NCBI RefSeq assembly: GCF_017873185.1
Contig: NZ_JAGGJX010000007.1
Coordinates: forward strand, 62,001 to 126,000
Direction of reading: 5' to 3'
Length of the DNA: 64,000 nt
Source: Metaclostridioides mangenotii
Lineage (GTDB): Bacteria; Bacillota; Clostridia; Peptostreptococcales; Peptostreptococcaceae
Shown here: one piece after another, positions 15,385-25,113 of the stretch
Position numbering within the stretch: the stretch's first letter is position 1
How the letters are laid out: each line of letters begins with the position of its first letter
Made by a program: the position numbers and the translations under genes
The notes under the pieces: generated by a model
Databases searched by the model: none
Told to the model about the DNA's origin: nothing
The model's input: only the letters and a program-made list of their open reading frames with translations

Positions 15385-18366
15385 TTATCTGTTAATTTGT
15401 GACGAAAAATTCATGCTATTAGAAGATTGCTCTGCTTTGTTTGGCTCTTTTTTATCAGATTTTTTGTCTTTCTCTTTGTCACTGTTATCAAGAAGTCCCA
15501 TATAAGCACCTATTACTTCTCTCGATGGTAAAAGTGAGAATGCACTTGAGTCTCCCTGTGGGATAACACAAATAACTGCAATCTCAGGATCATCTGCCGG
15601 TGCAAATGATACATTCCACGAGAATGAAGCGTAGTCAGCTTTATATTTATCTATTTGCTCATCAGTTAAATCTTGATTTAATTCTTTCATAGCTTTTCTC
15701 AAGTAAGAGGCATTAATTTTGTCAGTATTATCTAACTTAACTTTTACCCCATCTTTTAACTGTTCTTCTAATTTTTCTCTTTCTTTTTCATCTAATTTTT
15801 TATCTTTTAATTTTTCTTTGATTTCTTTTTCTTTTTCTTTAGATAATTCTCTTTCTTTTTCTTTTTTGAACTTATCTGCAAGCTTTTCAGCCTCTTTAAG
15901 ATCCACTGAATAAGATTTTATATGACTCTTTAGGTATTGATACTCATTTTCTGTAGGTATTTTTCCACTTTTCTCAGCTGTACCAGTCTTTGTTGCGACT
16001 TCCACAGGAAAGTTTGCATAGACCCCTTTACCAGAACCTTGAGTAGAAACTAGTTTCATACCTTTTATAAGTTCTTTTATATTTTCCGGATGTTTAAACG
16101 GAATTTTCGTAGATTTTTGTTCAACAGTTTTAGATTTTGAATAATCACTAGATACTGACTTTTCTACAACAGTCAAGTCTACTAAATTTCCTCCATTTGC
16201 TACAGCTGCTATAGCTCTAGCCATCTGAGCTGGAGTATACGCGTTTTCTCCTTGTCCAATCGCTAAGTTGAATGTATCCGCTACACTCCATTTTGCAAAG
16301 TTTAAATAACTGAATACTATTGAATCGGCATTAGGCTCAATTTTATCTTCTTTTACCTTAAGTTTTTTAAGTCTCTCCATGGCTTCTACTCTGCCCGGAG
16401 TCTTTTCCTCTGCTGCCCATCCCACAATTTCATCAATTCTCTTTTCAAACTCTTTAGGGTCTTTAGCCTTAGTTATATCAGAAAAGTCGTTTGCCATCTT
16501 TTTCATCAGCTCTGTCTTAAGCATAGTTTGAGTTGCTTCTAATTTATCTTTAGTATTAGGAACCCTACCAAATCTCTCTTCTATCTGTCTACCAAGTCCT
16601 GTACTTTCATCAAGCCCAAACATTTTTGCGACCTCAAGTACTTTATCTGATCCCATATTTATACCGGGATCATTTGAACCTATCCAGTTTTTACCTGAAG
16701 CTATAGTGTAGAAGTATATATTACAAGATTCTTGTATGGCTTTATATAAGTTTGTAATACCGTGGTTTCCTTTACCGTGGTTCCAAACGTAGTCTCCAAA
16801 TGTCTGACCTCCTAGTCGTATAACCCCTGTATCAGCTATAGAGTAATTTGGATCGAGTCCATTTTCTAAAGCCGCCATACCAGTTATTATCTTAAATGTT
16901 GATCCCGGTTGGAATGCACCTTGTGAAACTAAGTTTAAAAGAGGACTCGCCGCTAATAAATCATTTTGATTTTCAGGTTGAAGTGCCTTGTAATCTTTTG
17001 AACTTATTCCTGTTGCAAACTTATTTGGATCATAATCTGGATAACTTGCTGAAGCTAACACTTCTCCTGTTTTAACATCAAGTGCTATTATAGCTCCTGA
17101 TTTGGCTTTACCAGCATAAGTAGCTACAGCCTTATCTCCTAATTTACTTTTAAAAGTTCCACCTTTTGTAGCAACCTCTACAATTTGTTTTAGAGAACTT
17201 TCTGCCACTTCCTGAAGATCTTTGTCCAAACTTAGGTATACAGTATCTCCAGATTTAGGTTCCTTCGATTCTATCTCTTGGCTTATTCTTCCTACAGCAT
17301 CTACCTGTACCATCTTATATCCATCTTTACCTTTTAGTGCATCTTCATAGCTCTTCTCTATTCCTGAGAGACCTATCATATCCTTTTTAGAGTACCCCTT
17401 GGCTACATATTCTTCTTCTTGCGTTGATGGTATTTTTCCAACATACCCAAGAACATGAGATGCTAAAGTTTTGTTTGGATAGTCTCTAACAGGCTCAATA
17501 GCCACAGAAACTCCCACTAGCTCCATTGCACTTTCTTCAATTTGTGCTATTGTAGTTTCATCTATATCCTTTGCTATTGTTACAGGATTGTACTGTGTAT
17601 ATCCTTGCGATTTAACTAGATCTCTAACAACCATTATTTTTCTAGCATCTGCGTCGCTTAAACTTTTATCTATTTTTAGAGATTCGCTGTTTCTTATTTC
17701 TACGAATGCCTCTCTAGCACTAGGTATATTATCTTTTATTTTGTAACTTTCTAGCCAATCTTTCTTGTCTCTCTGGTCTGTAAAAGTCCAAGTTTTAACT
17801 AAAATCGGTGGATAGTATCCATTTTCATTTAGTTTTTGCTGCAATTTTACAGGTTCTAAATCCCTCTCAGAGCTTGTTAATACCCCATCTTTAATCGCCT
17901 TATCCACCAAGAAGTAAAAACTCTTTTTAGCATTATACTTTAAAGGGATATTATTTTCTTTCTTGTATTCATTTATATTTCTGTCAAATGTATAAAAGTA
18001 TTTACCATTTTCAACGTAAATAGGAAATTCATCTACATACTCTTCATTGTTTTTCTCTAATAGTTCGATAAGTCTTAGAGAAATTTCATTTGCTTTTTCT
18101 TCACCGTTTTTGTTTAAATCATTTCCAGATATCTGAACAGTGAATAAATTTTTATTTCCTGCAAGCAACCTTCCGTATCTATCTCTAATCTCTCCTCTTG
18201 GAGCTTCAATTAACAGTTTTTTGTAAGTTTTATTTTCAGCTAGTTCGGAGTAATGAGCATGTTTAAAGGTAGTCATGTACAGAATTTTTGCAAAGATTAT
18301 GATAAATACTATTATTATTATTTTCTTTATAGTTGAAAGCCTGTCTATCTGTTTATTTTCATCCAT
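15385..18366 (-). CDS. Class B penicillin-binding protein 2 (elongation transpeptidase)
   Basis: 993-residue peptidoglycan transpeptidase, partner of RodA and MreC. One N-terminal membrane helix (about 13-33), a PBP dimer domain, then the transpeptidase domain. The serine motif GSTFK is near residue 490, SCN near 548 and KTGTAEKSG near 794. Between KTG and the last strands is an extra Lys/Glu-rich segment (about 822-888) with repeated KEKE/KDKK, predicted as a charged coiled coil, and the tail is Lys/Asp/Ser-rich. From memory the C. difficile PBP2 is similarly long. Directly upstream are mreD, mreC and mreB, in one elongasome operon. Confidence 0.93.
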   Translation of the reverse strand: MDENKQIDRLSTIKKIIIIVFIIIFAKILYMTTFKHAHYSELAENKTYKKLLIEAPRGEIRDRYGRLLAGNKNLFTVQISGNDLNKNGEEKANEISLRLIELLEKNNEEYVDEFPIYVENGKYFYTFDRNINEYKKENNIPLKYNAKKSFYFLVDKAIKDGVLTSSERDLEPVKLQQKLNENGYYPPILVKTWTFTDQRDKKDWLESYKIKDNIPSAREAFVEIRNSESLKIDKSLSDADARKIMVVRDLVKSQGYTQYNPVTIAKDIDETTIAQIEESAMELVGVSVAIEPVRDYPNKTLASHVLGYVGKIPSTQEEEYVAKGYSKKDMIGLSGIEKSYEDALKGKDGYKMVQVDAVGRISQEIESKEPKSGDTVYLSLDKDLQEVAESSLKQIVEVATKGGTFKSKLGDKAVATYAGKAKSGAIIALDVKTGEVLASASYPDYDPNKFATGISSKDYKALQPENQNDLLAASPLLNLVSQGAFQPGSTFKIITGMAALENGLDPNYSIADTGVIRLGGQTFGDYVWNHGKGNHGITNLYKAIQESCNIYFYTIASGKNWIGSNDPGINMGSDKVLEVAKMFGLDESTGLGRQIEERFGRVPNTKDKLEATQTMLKTELMKKMANDFSDITKAKDPKEFEKRIDEIVGWAAEEKTPGRVEAMERLKKLKVKEDKIEPNADSIVFSYLNFAKWSVADTFNLAIGQGENAYTPAQMARAIAAVANGGNLVDLTVVEKSVSSDYSKSKTVEQKSTKIPFKHPENIKELIKGMKLVSTQGSGKGVYANFPVEVATKTGTAEKSGKIPTENEYQYLKSHIKSYSVDLKEAEKLADKFKKEKERELSKEKEKEIKEKLKDKKLDEKEREKLEEQLKDGVKVKLDNTDKINASYLRKAMKELNQDLTDEQIDKYKADYASFSWNVSFAPADDPEIAVICVIPQGDSSAFSLLPSREVIGAYMGLLDNSDKEKDKKSDKKEPNKAEQSSNSMNFSSQINR

Positions 18367-18377
18367 CTTATCACCAA

Positions 18378-18866
18378 CTAATCTTCTTTTAGTTTTAGCA
18401 CAAATTTACGAGATAATCTATACAGTATCAAGCTAGCAAATCCATTTGCTAACGGTGCTATAAATAGTCCCTTAATAGCCAATGTAAGTATCCCATAACT
18501 GTGGTAAATTATACTGGACATCGCTATATTTACGACAGAGTCAAGCATAGTCGCTAAAACAACCAATATAAATATTGTGCTATAACTATCTTTATACAAT
18601 TTTTCTCTCATATAACCTATAACATATGCTACTACAAATAGTATCAAGGCATTTACACCAAATACACCACCTACAGTTATATCTTTTACTATACCTAGAA
18701 TAGCTGCGACAATTCCACCTTCAAGTCCATCTAAATACAGAGATATAAACGTTACATATATAAGAATCAAATTTATACTTATTCCAAATATATCAATATA
18801 ATTTAAAATACTATTTTCAACTATTACAAGCAATAATCCCAATACGCAAAGCAAAACTTTTTTCAT
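18378..18866 (-). CDS. mreD: Rod shape-determining protein MreD
   Basis: 162-residue membrane protein with about five helices, a subunit of the elongasome linking MreC to cell-wall synthesis. Sequence conservation is low in this family. The call rests on size, hydrophobicity (NLILIYVTFISLYLDG, GGVFGVNAL) and its place between mreC and PBP2, separated by only a few bases from each. Confidence 0.9.
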   Translation of the reverse strand: MKKVLLCVLGLLLVIVENSILNYIDIFGISINLILIYVTFISLYLDGLEGGIVAAILGIVKDITVGGVFGVNALILFVVAYVIGYMREKLYKDSYSTIFILVVLATMLDSVVNIAMSSIIYHSYGILTLAIKGLFIAPLANGFASLILYRLSRKFVLKLKED

Positions 18867-18869
18867 AGT

Positions 18870-19769
18870 TTATTTTCCCCTTTGCTCTATATTTCTCGGT
18901 TCAACTATCACGACATCGTCTATATTTTTAAAGTTTACATAAGGTTTAATAACTACATATTTCAGCGAATTGTTTTTGTCGTCAATAACCTTTTCAACTT
19001 CTCCTATAGGTATACCTTCTGGAAATATACCAAGACCAGATGTCACTACAACATCCCCTTGAACAACATCGTATGATGAATCAAACATGTATCCTTGTAA
19101 GTAGCCTTTACTATTGTATTTTTCTTTATCTTCAATATTGGTGTTCTGTGTTATTATTCCTTTAGAATTATCATTCTTTGATAATTTAAAGCTTATAGAA
19201 GCCTTTGAATCCAAAAGAGATATAGCCTTGCTGTAATTGTCTGAAACATCGTACACAAAGCCTACTAAACCTCTTCCATTCATTATAATGCTGTCTTTTT
19301 TTACGCCAGAACTTTTGCCAGATGCCAAAACCATACTATTGTACCAGTTGCCGTCATTTTTTTCGACTACAGTAGTTGCAATAGAAGTTGCTTTATACTT
19401 TTCCTCTACAAAGTTAAGAGACTTCTTTAATTCCTCAAGAGACTCAGATTTGTCTAGTTTTCCGTTTAATTTTATTATTTCATCCTTAAGTTTCTCATTT
19501 TCTTTTTCCAATTTATTAGCTTTATCTGCATTTGACTTAAATTTAAAAATGTCGCCTATATTATCTGAAAAAAATGAGAATCCTTTATTTACACTACTTC
19601 CGGCACTCGTAACTCCGTCACTTACCGGCCTAGTAGCTATAGGATTTGTCCCAGAAAACTTAAAAACTGATATCCCTACAATTCCAATTAAAGTGATAGC
19701 AACTACGCCTGTTGCTATCACTTTAACGTTAATCTTTTTTTTACCTTTTTTATTTTTGTCAAATCTCAA
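18870..19769 (-). CDS. mreC: Rod shape-determining protein MreC
   Basis: Periplasm-facing elongasome scaffold. A short Lys-rich cytoplasmic start, one membrane helix, a coiled coil (about 85-120, KLEKENEKLKDEI) and the two beta-domains with VGFVYDVSDNYSKAISLLD and GDVVVTSGLGIFPEGIPIG. The start is uncertain: TTG at 19769 (MRFDKNKK) is best spaced from GGTG, but the frame is open to a TTG at 19781. It follows mreB almost without a gap. Confidence 0.93.
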   Translation of the reverse strand: MRFDKNKKGKKKINVKVIATGVVAITLIGIVGISVFKFSGTNPIATRPVSDGVTSAGSSVNKGFSFFSDNIGDIFKFKSNADKANKLEKENEKLKDEIIKLNGKLDKSESLEELKKSLNFVEEKYKATSIATTVVEKNDGNWYNSMVLASGKSSGVKKDSIIMNGRGLVGFVYDVSDNYSKAISLLDSKASISFKLSKNDNSKGIITQNTNIEDKEKYNSKGYLQGYMFDSSYDVVQGDVVVTSGLGIFPEGIPIGEVEKVIDDKNNSLKYVVIKPYVNFKNIDDVVIVEPRNIEQRGK

Positions 19770-19784
19770 GGTTAACACCAACCT

Positions 19785-20855
19785 TTACTTCTTAGCATTC
19801 ATCATCAATACTTTTTCAAATATCTCTTGATCTTCTACAGATTTACCAGTTCCAAGCGCCACACAGTCAAGTGGTGCATCTGCTATCTGTACTTGCATAC
19901 CAGTTTCTTGATTTACTAACTTGTCCAGACCTCTAAGAAGTGCTCCTCCACCTGTCAGCATAATTCCATTTTCCATTATATCCGATGCTAATTCTGGTGG
20001 TGTCTTTTCTAAAGTTGATTTTATTGCATCTACTATTGAGCTAATTGGCTCTTTTAGTGCTTCTCTAACCTCAGTTGAACAGATTTCTATTGTTTTAGGT
20101 AGTCCAGATATTAAATCTCTACCTCTTATTTGCATATTTGTCTCTTGATCTTCTTTGTACGTTGATCCTATTGTTATTTTAACATTTTCTGCTGTTCTTT
20201 CACCTATCATAAGGTTGTACTCTTTTTTAACGTAACTTACTATAGACTCGTCAAATTCGTCTCCACCTATTCTGATAGACTTAGCAGTAACTATACCTCC
20301 TAGAGATATTACAGCTATTTCTGTTGTACCTCCACCGATATCTACTACCATATTTCCTTCTGGCTCTTCAACTTTAAGATTAGCCCCAATTGCAGCTGCC
20401 ATAGGTTCTTCTATTAGATAAGCATCTCTCGCTCCTGCATTTCTAGCAGCTTCCTCTATAGCTCTTTTTTCTACTTCTGTAACTCCGAAAGGAACACATA
20501 TAGCTATTCTAGGATTAATAACTCCTTTTTTATCCGCAGCTTTTTGTATAAAATAGCTAAGCATTGATTGTGTAATATCAAAATCGGCTATAACTCCGTC
20601 TTTCATTGGTCTTATAGCAACTATATTTCCTGGAGTTCTACCTATCATTTTTTTAGCTTCTTCTCCAACAGCTAAAACTTCTTTGCTATCATCTCTAATA
20701 GCGACAACAGAAGGTTCTCTAACAACGATATTTTGACCTTTTATGTAAACTAACGTATTAGCAGTACCCAAGTCTATCCCCATATCCTTTGTAACTTTTT
20801 TAAATCCACCAAACCATGATTTTTTCTCTTTTTTTTCTTTTTTCTCTTTAGCCAT
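19785..20855 (-). CDS. mreB: Actin-like cell-shape protein MreB
   Basis: Bacterial actin that organises lateral wall synthesis. The core begins [16 protein letters not shown] with phosphate-binding motifs later ([28 protein letters not shown]). The ATG at 20855 is preceded by GGAAGGAGC. It adds an N-terminal extension of about 25 residues rich in Lys/Glu ([19 protein letters not shown]) that typical MreB lacks, perhaps a basic membrane-contact tail. First of mreB-mreC-mreD-PBP2-minCDE. Confidence 0.95.
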   Translation of the reverse strand: MAKEKKEKKEKKSWFGGFKKVTKDMGIDLGTANTLVYIKGQNIVVREPSVVAIRDDSKEVLAVGEEAKKMIGRTPGNIVAIRPMKDGVIADFDITQSMLSYFIQKAADKKGVINPRIAICVPFGVTEVEKRAIEEAARNAGARDAYLIEEPMAAAIGANLKVEEPEGNMVVDIGGGTTEIAVISLGGIVTAKSIRIGGDEFDESIVSYVKKEYNLMIGERTAENVKITIGSTYKEDQETNMQIRGRDLISGLPKTIEICSTEVREALKEPISSIVDAIKSTLEKTPPELASDIMENGIMLTGGGALLRGLDKLVNQETGMQVQIADAPLDCVALGTGKSVEDQEIFEKVLMMNAKK

Positions 20856-20883
20856 TATTAAATGCTCCTTCCTCATATATAAA

Positions 20884-21591
20884 TCAAATTAACATATTTT
20901 CTTTAAAACTAAAATAATTTCCATCTCCAATTATTATGTGGTCTAGGATTCCAATCCCTAAAATTTCACCACATTTTACTAACCTACTCGTGATACTTTT
21001 ATCTTCACTAGAAGGTTCTACATATCCAGATGGGTGGTTGTGTATTAAGATTATTTTATTAGTACTTCTTTTAATTGCTTCTTTAAAAACTTCTCTAGGA
21101 TGAACTAACGATGAATTTAAAGTTCCAACTGATATTTCCACATCAGATATAACTTCATTTTTAGTGTTTAAAAGAATAGTTTTGAATACTTCTTTGTCTA
21201 AAAACCTTAAACTATCAACATAGCATTTATATACATCCCAGGGATCGTTTATTTTGTGTTTTAAGGGCTTATAGGAGGCTATCCTTACTCCAAGTTCAAG
21301 TGCAGCTTTAATTTGTGCTGCTTTGGATATTCCTATGCCTTCTATTTCACATAACTCTTCTATTGTCATATGCTCTAGATTTCTAATCCCTTGTGCATCT
21401 GTATTTATAATCTGATTTGCAAGATTTATCGCATTCATCTTTTTTGTGCCGGTTCTAAGTATTATAGCCAGTAGCTCTGAATTTGATAAACTTTTTACGC
21501 CGTTAATAAGCATCTTTTCTCTCGGTCTTTCCTCTAACGTCATTTTTTTCATAGTAATATTAGAATTAAATGACTGTTTCAGTAAAATCAC
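20884..21591 (-). CDS. radC: RadC/JAB-domain protein
   Basis: 235-residue RadC-family protein: an N-terminal helix-hairpin-helix ([21 protein letters not shown]) and a C-terminal MPN/JAB metalloprotease-like domain with [14 protein letters not shown] (metal ligands His, His, Asp). Its biochemical role is unsettled despite the DNA-repair name. GTG at 21591 overlaps the maf stop codon (GTGA), suggesting translational coupling. An ATG at codon 14 ([13 protein letters not shown]) is the alternative start. Confidence 0.92.
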   Translation of the reverse strand: MILLKQSFNSNITMKKMTLEERPREKMLINGVKSLSNSELLAIILRTGTKKMNAINLANQIINTDAQGIRNLEHMTIEELCEIEGIGISKAAQIKAALELGVRIASYKPLKHKINDPWDVYKCYVDSLRFLDKEVFKTILLNTKNEVISDVEISVGTLNSSLVHPREVFKEAIKRSTNKIILIHNHPSGYVEPSSEDKSITSRLVKCGEILGIGILDHIIIGDGNYFSFKENMLI

Positions 21592-22172
21592 GCTCCATAA
21601 AAAAGATTTATATCAAAATACTTGATTAATAAATCACTGAGTTTAGAAATTGGAAGCCCAACTATATTAAAATAGTCGCCTTTAATTTCATCAACCAACA
21701 ATGCACCATACCCTTGTACGCCGTAAGCACCTGCTTTATCCTGAAACTCTCCTGTCTTTAAATAATCTGAGATTACTTTATCAGACAAGTGCTTGAATTT
21801 AACTTTGCTGACAACATAGTCCACTACTTTTTTATTCTCAGCTAAATTTATTAAACTAATTCCAGTTACGACTTGATGTTCTCTTCCAGACAAACTATTT
21901 AGTGTTTTATACGCATCAGATTCATCTTTAGGCTTACCAAGGATCGTATCATCAAGTACAACAATAGTATCCGCTGCAATAACCAAGTCCCCTTGGTTTT
22001 TACTTGCAACATCCATCCCCTTTTCTAATGCCAATCTTACTACCGCCTGAACAGGCGACTCATGTCCTAATATAACCTCGTCTATTTCACTCTTAATTAT
22101 ATTAAATTTTACATTGTAGTTCTCCAGTATTTCTTTTCTTCTTGGAGAAGCCGACGCCAAGACTATATTCAT
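21588..22172 (-). CDS. maf: Maf-family nucleotide pyrophosphatase
   Basis: 194-residue Maf/Ham1-like pyrophosphatase that removes modified nucleotides (dTTP/UTP-type). It has the N-terminal ASASPRRKEIL, VIAADTIVVLDD with the catalytic Asp, SGREHQVVTG and the C-terminal KAGAYGVQGYGALLV. Maf beside radC and mreBCD is a widely kept order. GAGGTGA precedes the ATG. Promoter region upstream. Confidence 0.95.
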   Translation of the reverse strand: MNIVLASASPRRKEILENYNVKFNIIKSEIDEVILGHESPVQAVVRLALEKGMDVASKNQGDLVIAADTIVVLDDTILGKPKDESDAYKTLNSLSGREHQVVTGISLINLAENKKVVDYVVSKVKFKHLSDKVISDYLKTGEFQDKAGAYGVQGYGALLVDEIKGDYFNIVGLPISKLSDLLIKYFDINLFYGA

Positions 22173-22308
22173 TAGTTCACCTCATCTGTACGTAAATTTG
22201 TACCTATTAAGTCTATCATTATATTGTAAAAATATCAACAGAAATGTCGAACCTTTTTTAATATAATATTGTTATCTTTCTCAGTAATAACAAATGTTTC
22301 CACTAAAA

Positions 22309-22336
22309 AAGGGTATGGATTTTTTCCCATACCCTT
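22309..22336 (-). terminator. Rho-independent terminator of the rnf operon
   Basis: A 10-bp perfect stem AAGGGTATGG/CCATACCCTT (22309-22318 with 22327-22336), followed on the minus strand by six T. It stands just past the decayed ferredoxin frame. Confidence 0.9.
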
Positions 22337-22341
22337 ATTCT

Positions 22342-22468
22342 ATCCAAATTAAATTGTTTTAATAGCTTACTTCGGACATTTTTCAACGCATAAATGACAG
22401 CCAACACATTTTTATTGGTCTACTTTATGAGCTTCTTTTAGTTAACCTTCAATTACATAGAATTTACA
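22342..22468 (-). pseudogene. Decayed 4Fe-4S ferredoxin-like gene with three in-frame TAA
   Basis: Reading codons down from 22468 gives CKFYVIEG, TAA, LKEAHKVDQ, TAA (22412-22414), KCVGCHLCVEKCPK, TAA (22367-22369), AIKTI, stop. The segment CVGCHLCVEKCP is an intact Cys-x2-Cys-x2-Cys-x3-Cys-Pro cluster motif. Each TAA lies where an ordinary ferredoxin has Glu or Lys, one base change away. The frame differs from rnfB, so it is not simple read-through. It is probably a lost small ferredoxin or a lost extra RnfB repeat, still inside the rnf transcript. Confidence 0.75.
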
Positions 22469-22514
22469 TTGATTTTAGCAAATTAAATATTATATACAAT
22501 GTTGGTTGTTAATC

Positions 22515-23324
22515 TTAACTTATGTGCTGTTTTGTTATATCTCCTTTGATAACTTTTGTAGGGCACTTTTTAACACACTCCATACACTCTACACACTTAT
22601 CATAGTCAACTCTAGCAATCTTATCTTCGAATATAATAGCGTCGTACTTACACGCTTTAACACACATTCCACAACCTATACATCCAACTATACATTTTTC
22701 TTTTACATTTTTCCCAAATTCTTTGCTGTTACACTCTACAACTACTTCCTTGTTAGCTGGTTTTTCTTTTATAATCGCTTTAGGACATACTTCCATACAT
22801 TTACCACAGTTAACACATTTTTCTTCATCTACTACAGCTATACCGTCTTTAACAGTTATAGCGTCAAATTTACAAGCATCTTTACATGTTCCAAGCCCTA
22901 AACAACCGAATTTACAAGTTTTTGCACCTGAGTTTAGAACATTTGCAGTTCTACAATCAGTTATTCCTTCGTATTCGTATTTATTCTTAGCGCTTGCACA
23001 ATCACCTTTACATATTACTTTTGCAACTTTTCTTTCACCAGCTTCAGCTACAATTCCCATTATTTCTCCAACTTTAGCTGCTACATCTGCCCCACCAACA
23101 GGACAACCGTTTACTGGTGCTTTTCCTTCCACAACTGCCGCCGCAAGTCCTCCACATCCAGGGAATCCACAACCACCGCAGTTAGCTCCTGGAAGAACTT
23201 CAAGTATTGCATCTGCTCTTTCATCAGTTTCAACCGCAAACTTCTGAGAAGCAAATGCAAGTACTACTCCGAAGATCAATCCCATGATTCCTAAAACTAG
23301 TACCGAAATTACTATTGTATTCAT
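22515..23324 (-). CDS. rnfB: Rnf complex subunit RnfB (polyferredoxin)
   Basis: Electron-entry subunit of the ferredoxin:NAD oxidoreductase. One N-terminal membrane helix, an Fe-S domain with ANCGGCGFPGCGG, then several 4Fe-4S motifs: CLGLGTCKDACKF, CVNCGKCMEVCP, CIGCGMCVKACKYD and CVECMECVKKCP. The ATG at 23324 (MNTIVIS) is about 9 bases from GGGGG, better than the ATG two codons earlier. Last intact gene of rnfC-D-G-E-A-B. Confidence 0.96.
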   Translation of the reverse strand: MNTIVISVLVLGIMGLIFGVVLAFASQKFAVETDERADAILEVLPGANCGGCGFPGCGGLAAAVVEGKAPVNGCPVGGADVAAKVGEIMGIVAEAGERKVAKVICKGDCASAKNKYEYEGITDCRTANVLNSGAKTCKFGCLGLGTCKDACKFDAITVKDGIAVVDEEKCVNCGKCMEVCPKAIIKEKPANKEVVVECNSKEFGKNVKEKCIVGCIGCGMCVKACKYDAIIFEDKIARVDYDKCVECMECVKKCPTKVIKGDITKQHIS

Positions 23325-23342
23325 ATACATTTACCCCCAATT

Positions 23343-23918
23343 CTATAACTTTATAAGCCCCGTAAAACCTAAGAACGCTATCGACATAAGTCCTGCAGAA
23401 ATTAAAGTTATTGGAAATCCTTTAAATGCGTCTGGTATATCTGCAAGTTCTAGTCTCTCTCTTATTCCTGCAAATAGTACGATTGCAAGGGTAAAACCTG
23501 CTCCTGCACCGAACCCATTTATAATAGTTTCAATAAGATTATATCCATTTTGAACGTTAACAAGTGCTATACCAAGTACCGCACAGTTTGTAGTTATAAG
23601 CGGTAAGAAAACCCCTAGTGCTTGGTAAAGCGATGGGCTCATTTTCTGTATTACCATCTCAACGAACTGTACTATTGAAGCTATAACTAATATAAATGCT
23701 ATTGTTTGTAAAAATTCTGTATTAGTTTTTACAAGCAGCATTTGAATAAAATATGTTAAAAATGACGCCAATGTCAAAACGAAAGTAACTGCAACCCCCA
23801 TACCTAAAGCAGTATCAGTCTTTTTAGATACTCCAAGGAATGGACATATCCCCAAGAATTGAGAAGTTATAACGTTATTAACAAGAACAACACTTAAAAA
23901 TAAAAGTATTAAATTCAT
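23343..23918 (-). CDS. rnfA: Rnf complex membrane subunit RnfA
   Basis: 191-residue six-helix membrane subunit of Rnf, homologous to NqrE. It shows the pseudo-symmetric halves with VITSQFLGICPFLGVSKK near the start and LITTNCAVLGIALVN in the middle. The Cys residues in these helices are those thought to hold an intramembrane Fe-S cluster with RnfE. Good SD (GGAGGTG). Confidence 0.97.
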   Translation of the reverse strand: MNLILLFLSVVLVNNVITSQFLGICPFLGVSKKTDTALGMGVAVTFVLTLASFLTYFIQMLLVKTNTEFLQTIAFILVIASIVQFVEMVIQKMSPSLYQALGVFLPLITTNCAVLGIALVNVQNGYNLIETIINGFGAGAGFTLAIVLFAGIRERLELADIPDAFKGFPITLISAGLMSIAFLGFTGLIKL

Positions 23919-23932
23919 TTATCGCACCTCCA

Positions 23933-24526
23933 CTATGCTTTCTTGCCTTTTAATTTATTAAATCCAGCGAATAAAAATCCTAGTGTTAAAAATGCACCTG
24001 GAGGCAATACAAATATTAATATTGGTTGAAATGAAGCTCCAAATAGAGACCATCCAAATATACTACCATTTCCAAGTAATTCTCTAACTGTTCCTAATAC
24101 TGTAAGTGCCAAACTGAATCCAAGCCCCATACTAATTCCGTCAACTGCTGATGCTACTACTCCATTTTTTGATGCAAAACTCTCAGCACGTGCTAATAGT
24201 ATACAGTTAACAACTATTAGAGGTATATAAAGACCTAAAGCCGCATCTAAAGCTGGCACATAAGCCTTAAGTAACATTCCAACTATTGTAGTAAACGTAG
24301 CTATTACAACGACAAATGCAGGTATCCTTATTTTATCTGGCACTACATTTCTTATTAGTGAAATAAAAACATTTGCACATAATAGAACCACTGCAGTAGA
24401 AAGCCCCATACCAAGTCCGTTAACCGCTGAAGTAGTTACAGCCAACGTAGGACACATACCGATAACCTGTACAAACGTTGGGTTCTCATCAATTAGCCCG
24501 TTTTTAAATATCTTAGCTAAGCTCAT
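23933..24526 (-). CDS. rnfE: Rnf complex membrane subunit RnfE
   Basis: 197-residue homologue of RnfA/NqrD with inverted topology. FVQVIGMCPTLAVTTSAVNG and LIVVNCILLARAESFA carry the paired Cys motifs. 14 bases separate it from rnfA and from rnfG. Confidence 0.97.
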   Translation of the reverse strand: MSLAKIFKNGLIDENPTFVQVIGMCPTLAVTTSAVNGLGMGLSTAVVLLCANVFISLIRNVVPDKIRIPAFVVVIATFTTIVGMLLKAYVPALDAALGLYIPLIVVNCILLARAESFASKNGVVASAVDGISMGLGFSLALTVLGTVRELLGNGSIFGWSLFGASFQPILIFVLPPGAFLTLGFLFAGFNKLKGKKA

Positions 24527-24540
24527 ATATAACCCTCCTA

Positions 24541-25113
24541 TTATTTATTTAAAGCACTATTGTAAACTTCTATTGCAGCGTTAACTCCATTAGTTACTGC
24601 TGTAGATGTAATAGTTGCTCCTGATATTGCTTGAATTTGATTTTCTCCTGAAGCACTTCCCTTAACAACCTCTAGAGCTGCTGCAGTTCTATCTTTATAC
24701 TGATCTATAAAAGCTGGGTCAGCTGCTTTAGATCCTAGTCCAGGAGTTTCAGCCATAGTTCCTGTCTTTACGCCTGTGATTTTACCATCTGTAGATAGTC
24801 CAACCATAAGCTCAATAGCTCCACCATAACCACTTGGTGTAGTTTTTATAGTATATCCAACAACTTCTCCTGAATCATCAAGACCCTCGTATACTTCTGC
24901 AACCATTCCGTCACCGATGCCTTTATATACTGAATCCTTCACCTGTGCAAAATCTTTAGCTTCTGGTAAAACAGCTTGTCTTAATTCATTATTTGCTTGT
25001 ATTCCTCTTTTCACTATTATTGGGGATGTTACTTCATTAGTAACTCCAAGTGCTAATGATGCTACCATACAAATTACAAGTAGGGTAAGGCCTAATTTAA
25101 CCATGCTTTTCAT
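24541..25113 (-). CDS. rnfG: Rnf complex FMN-binding subunit RnfG
   Basis: 190 residues, one N-terminal membrane helix and an extracytoplasmic FMN-binding domain. The covalent FMN attachment motif SGATITST (flavinylated Thr) is present near the C-terminus, and TPGLGSKA is conserved. Its ATG overlaps the rnfD stop (TAATG), so translation is coupled. Confidence 0.96.
   Translation of the reverse strand: MKSMVKLGLTLLVICMVASLALGVTNEVTSPIIVKRGIQANNELRQAVLPEAKDFAQVKDSVYKGIGDGMVAEVYEGLDDSGEVVGYTIKTTPSGYGGAIELMVGLSTDGKITGVKTGTMAETPGLGSKAADPAFIDQYKDRTAAALEVVKGSASGENQIQAISGATITSTAVTNGVNAAIEVYNSALNK

Noticed and set aside
22342-22468. Stop-codon reassignment or read-through of TAA, suggested by the three TAA inside the ferredoxin frame
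   Set aside because: Intact genes across the window end at TAA and TAG in the normal way, and the frame lacks a start and an SD, so decay is the simpler reading.
22723-23247. Plus-strand 174-codon ORF opposite rnfB
   Set aside because: Mirror of a Cys/Gly-rich gene. The product is Ser/Thr/Pro-rich with no SD and no family.
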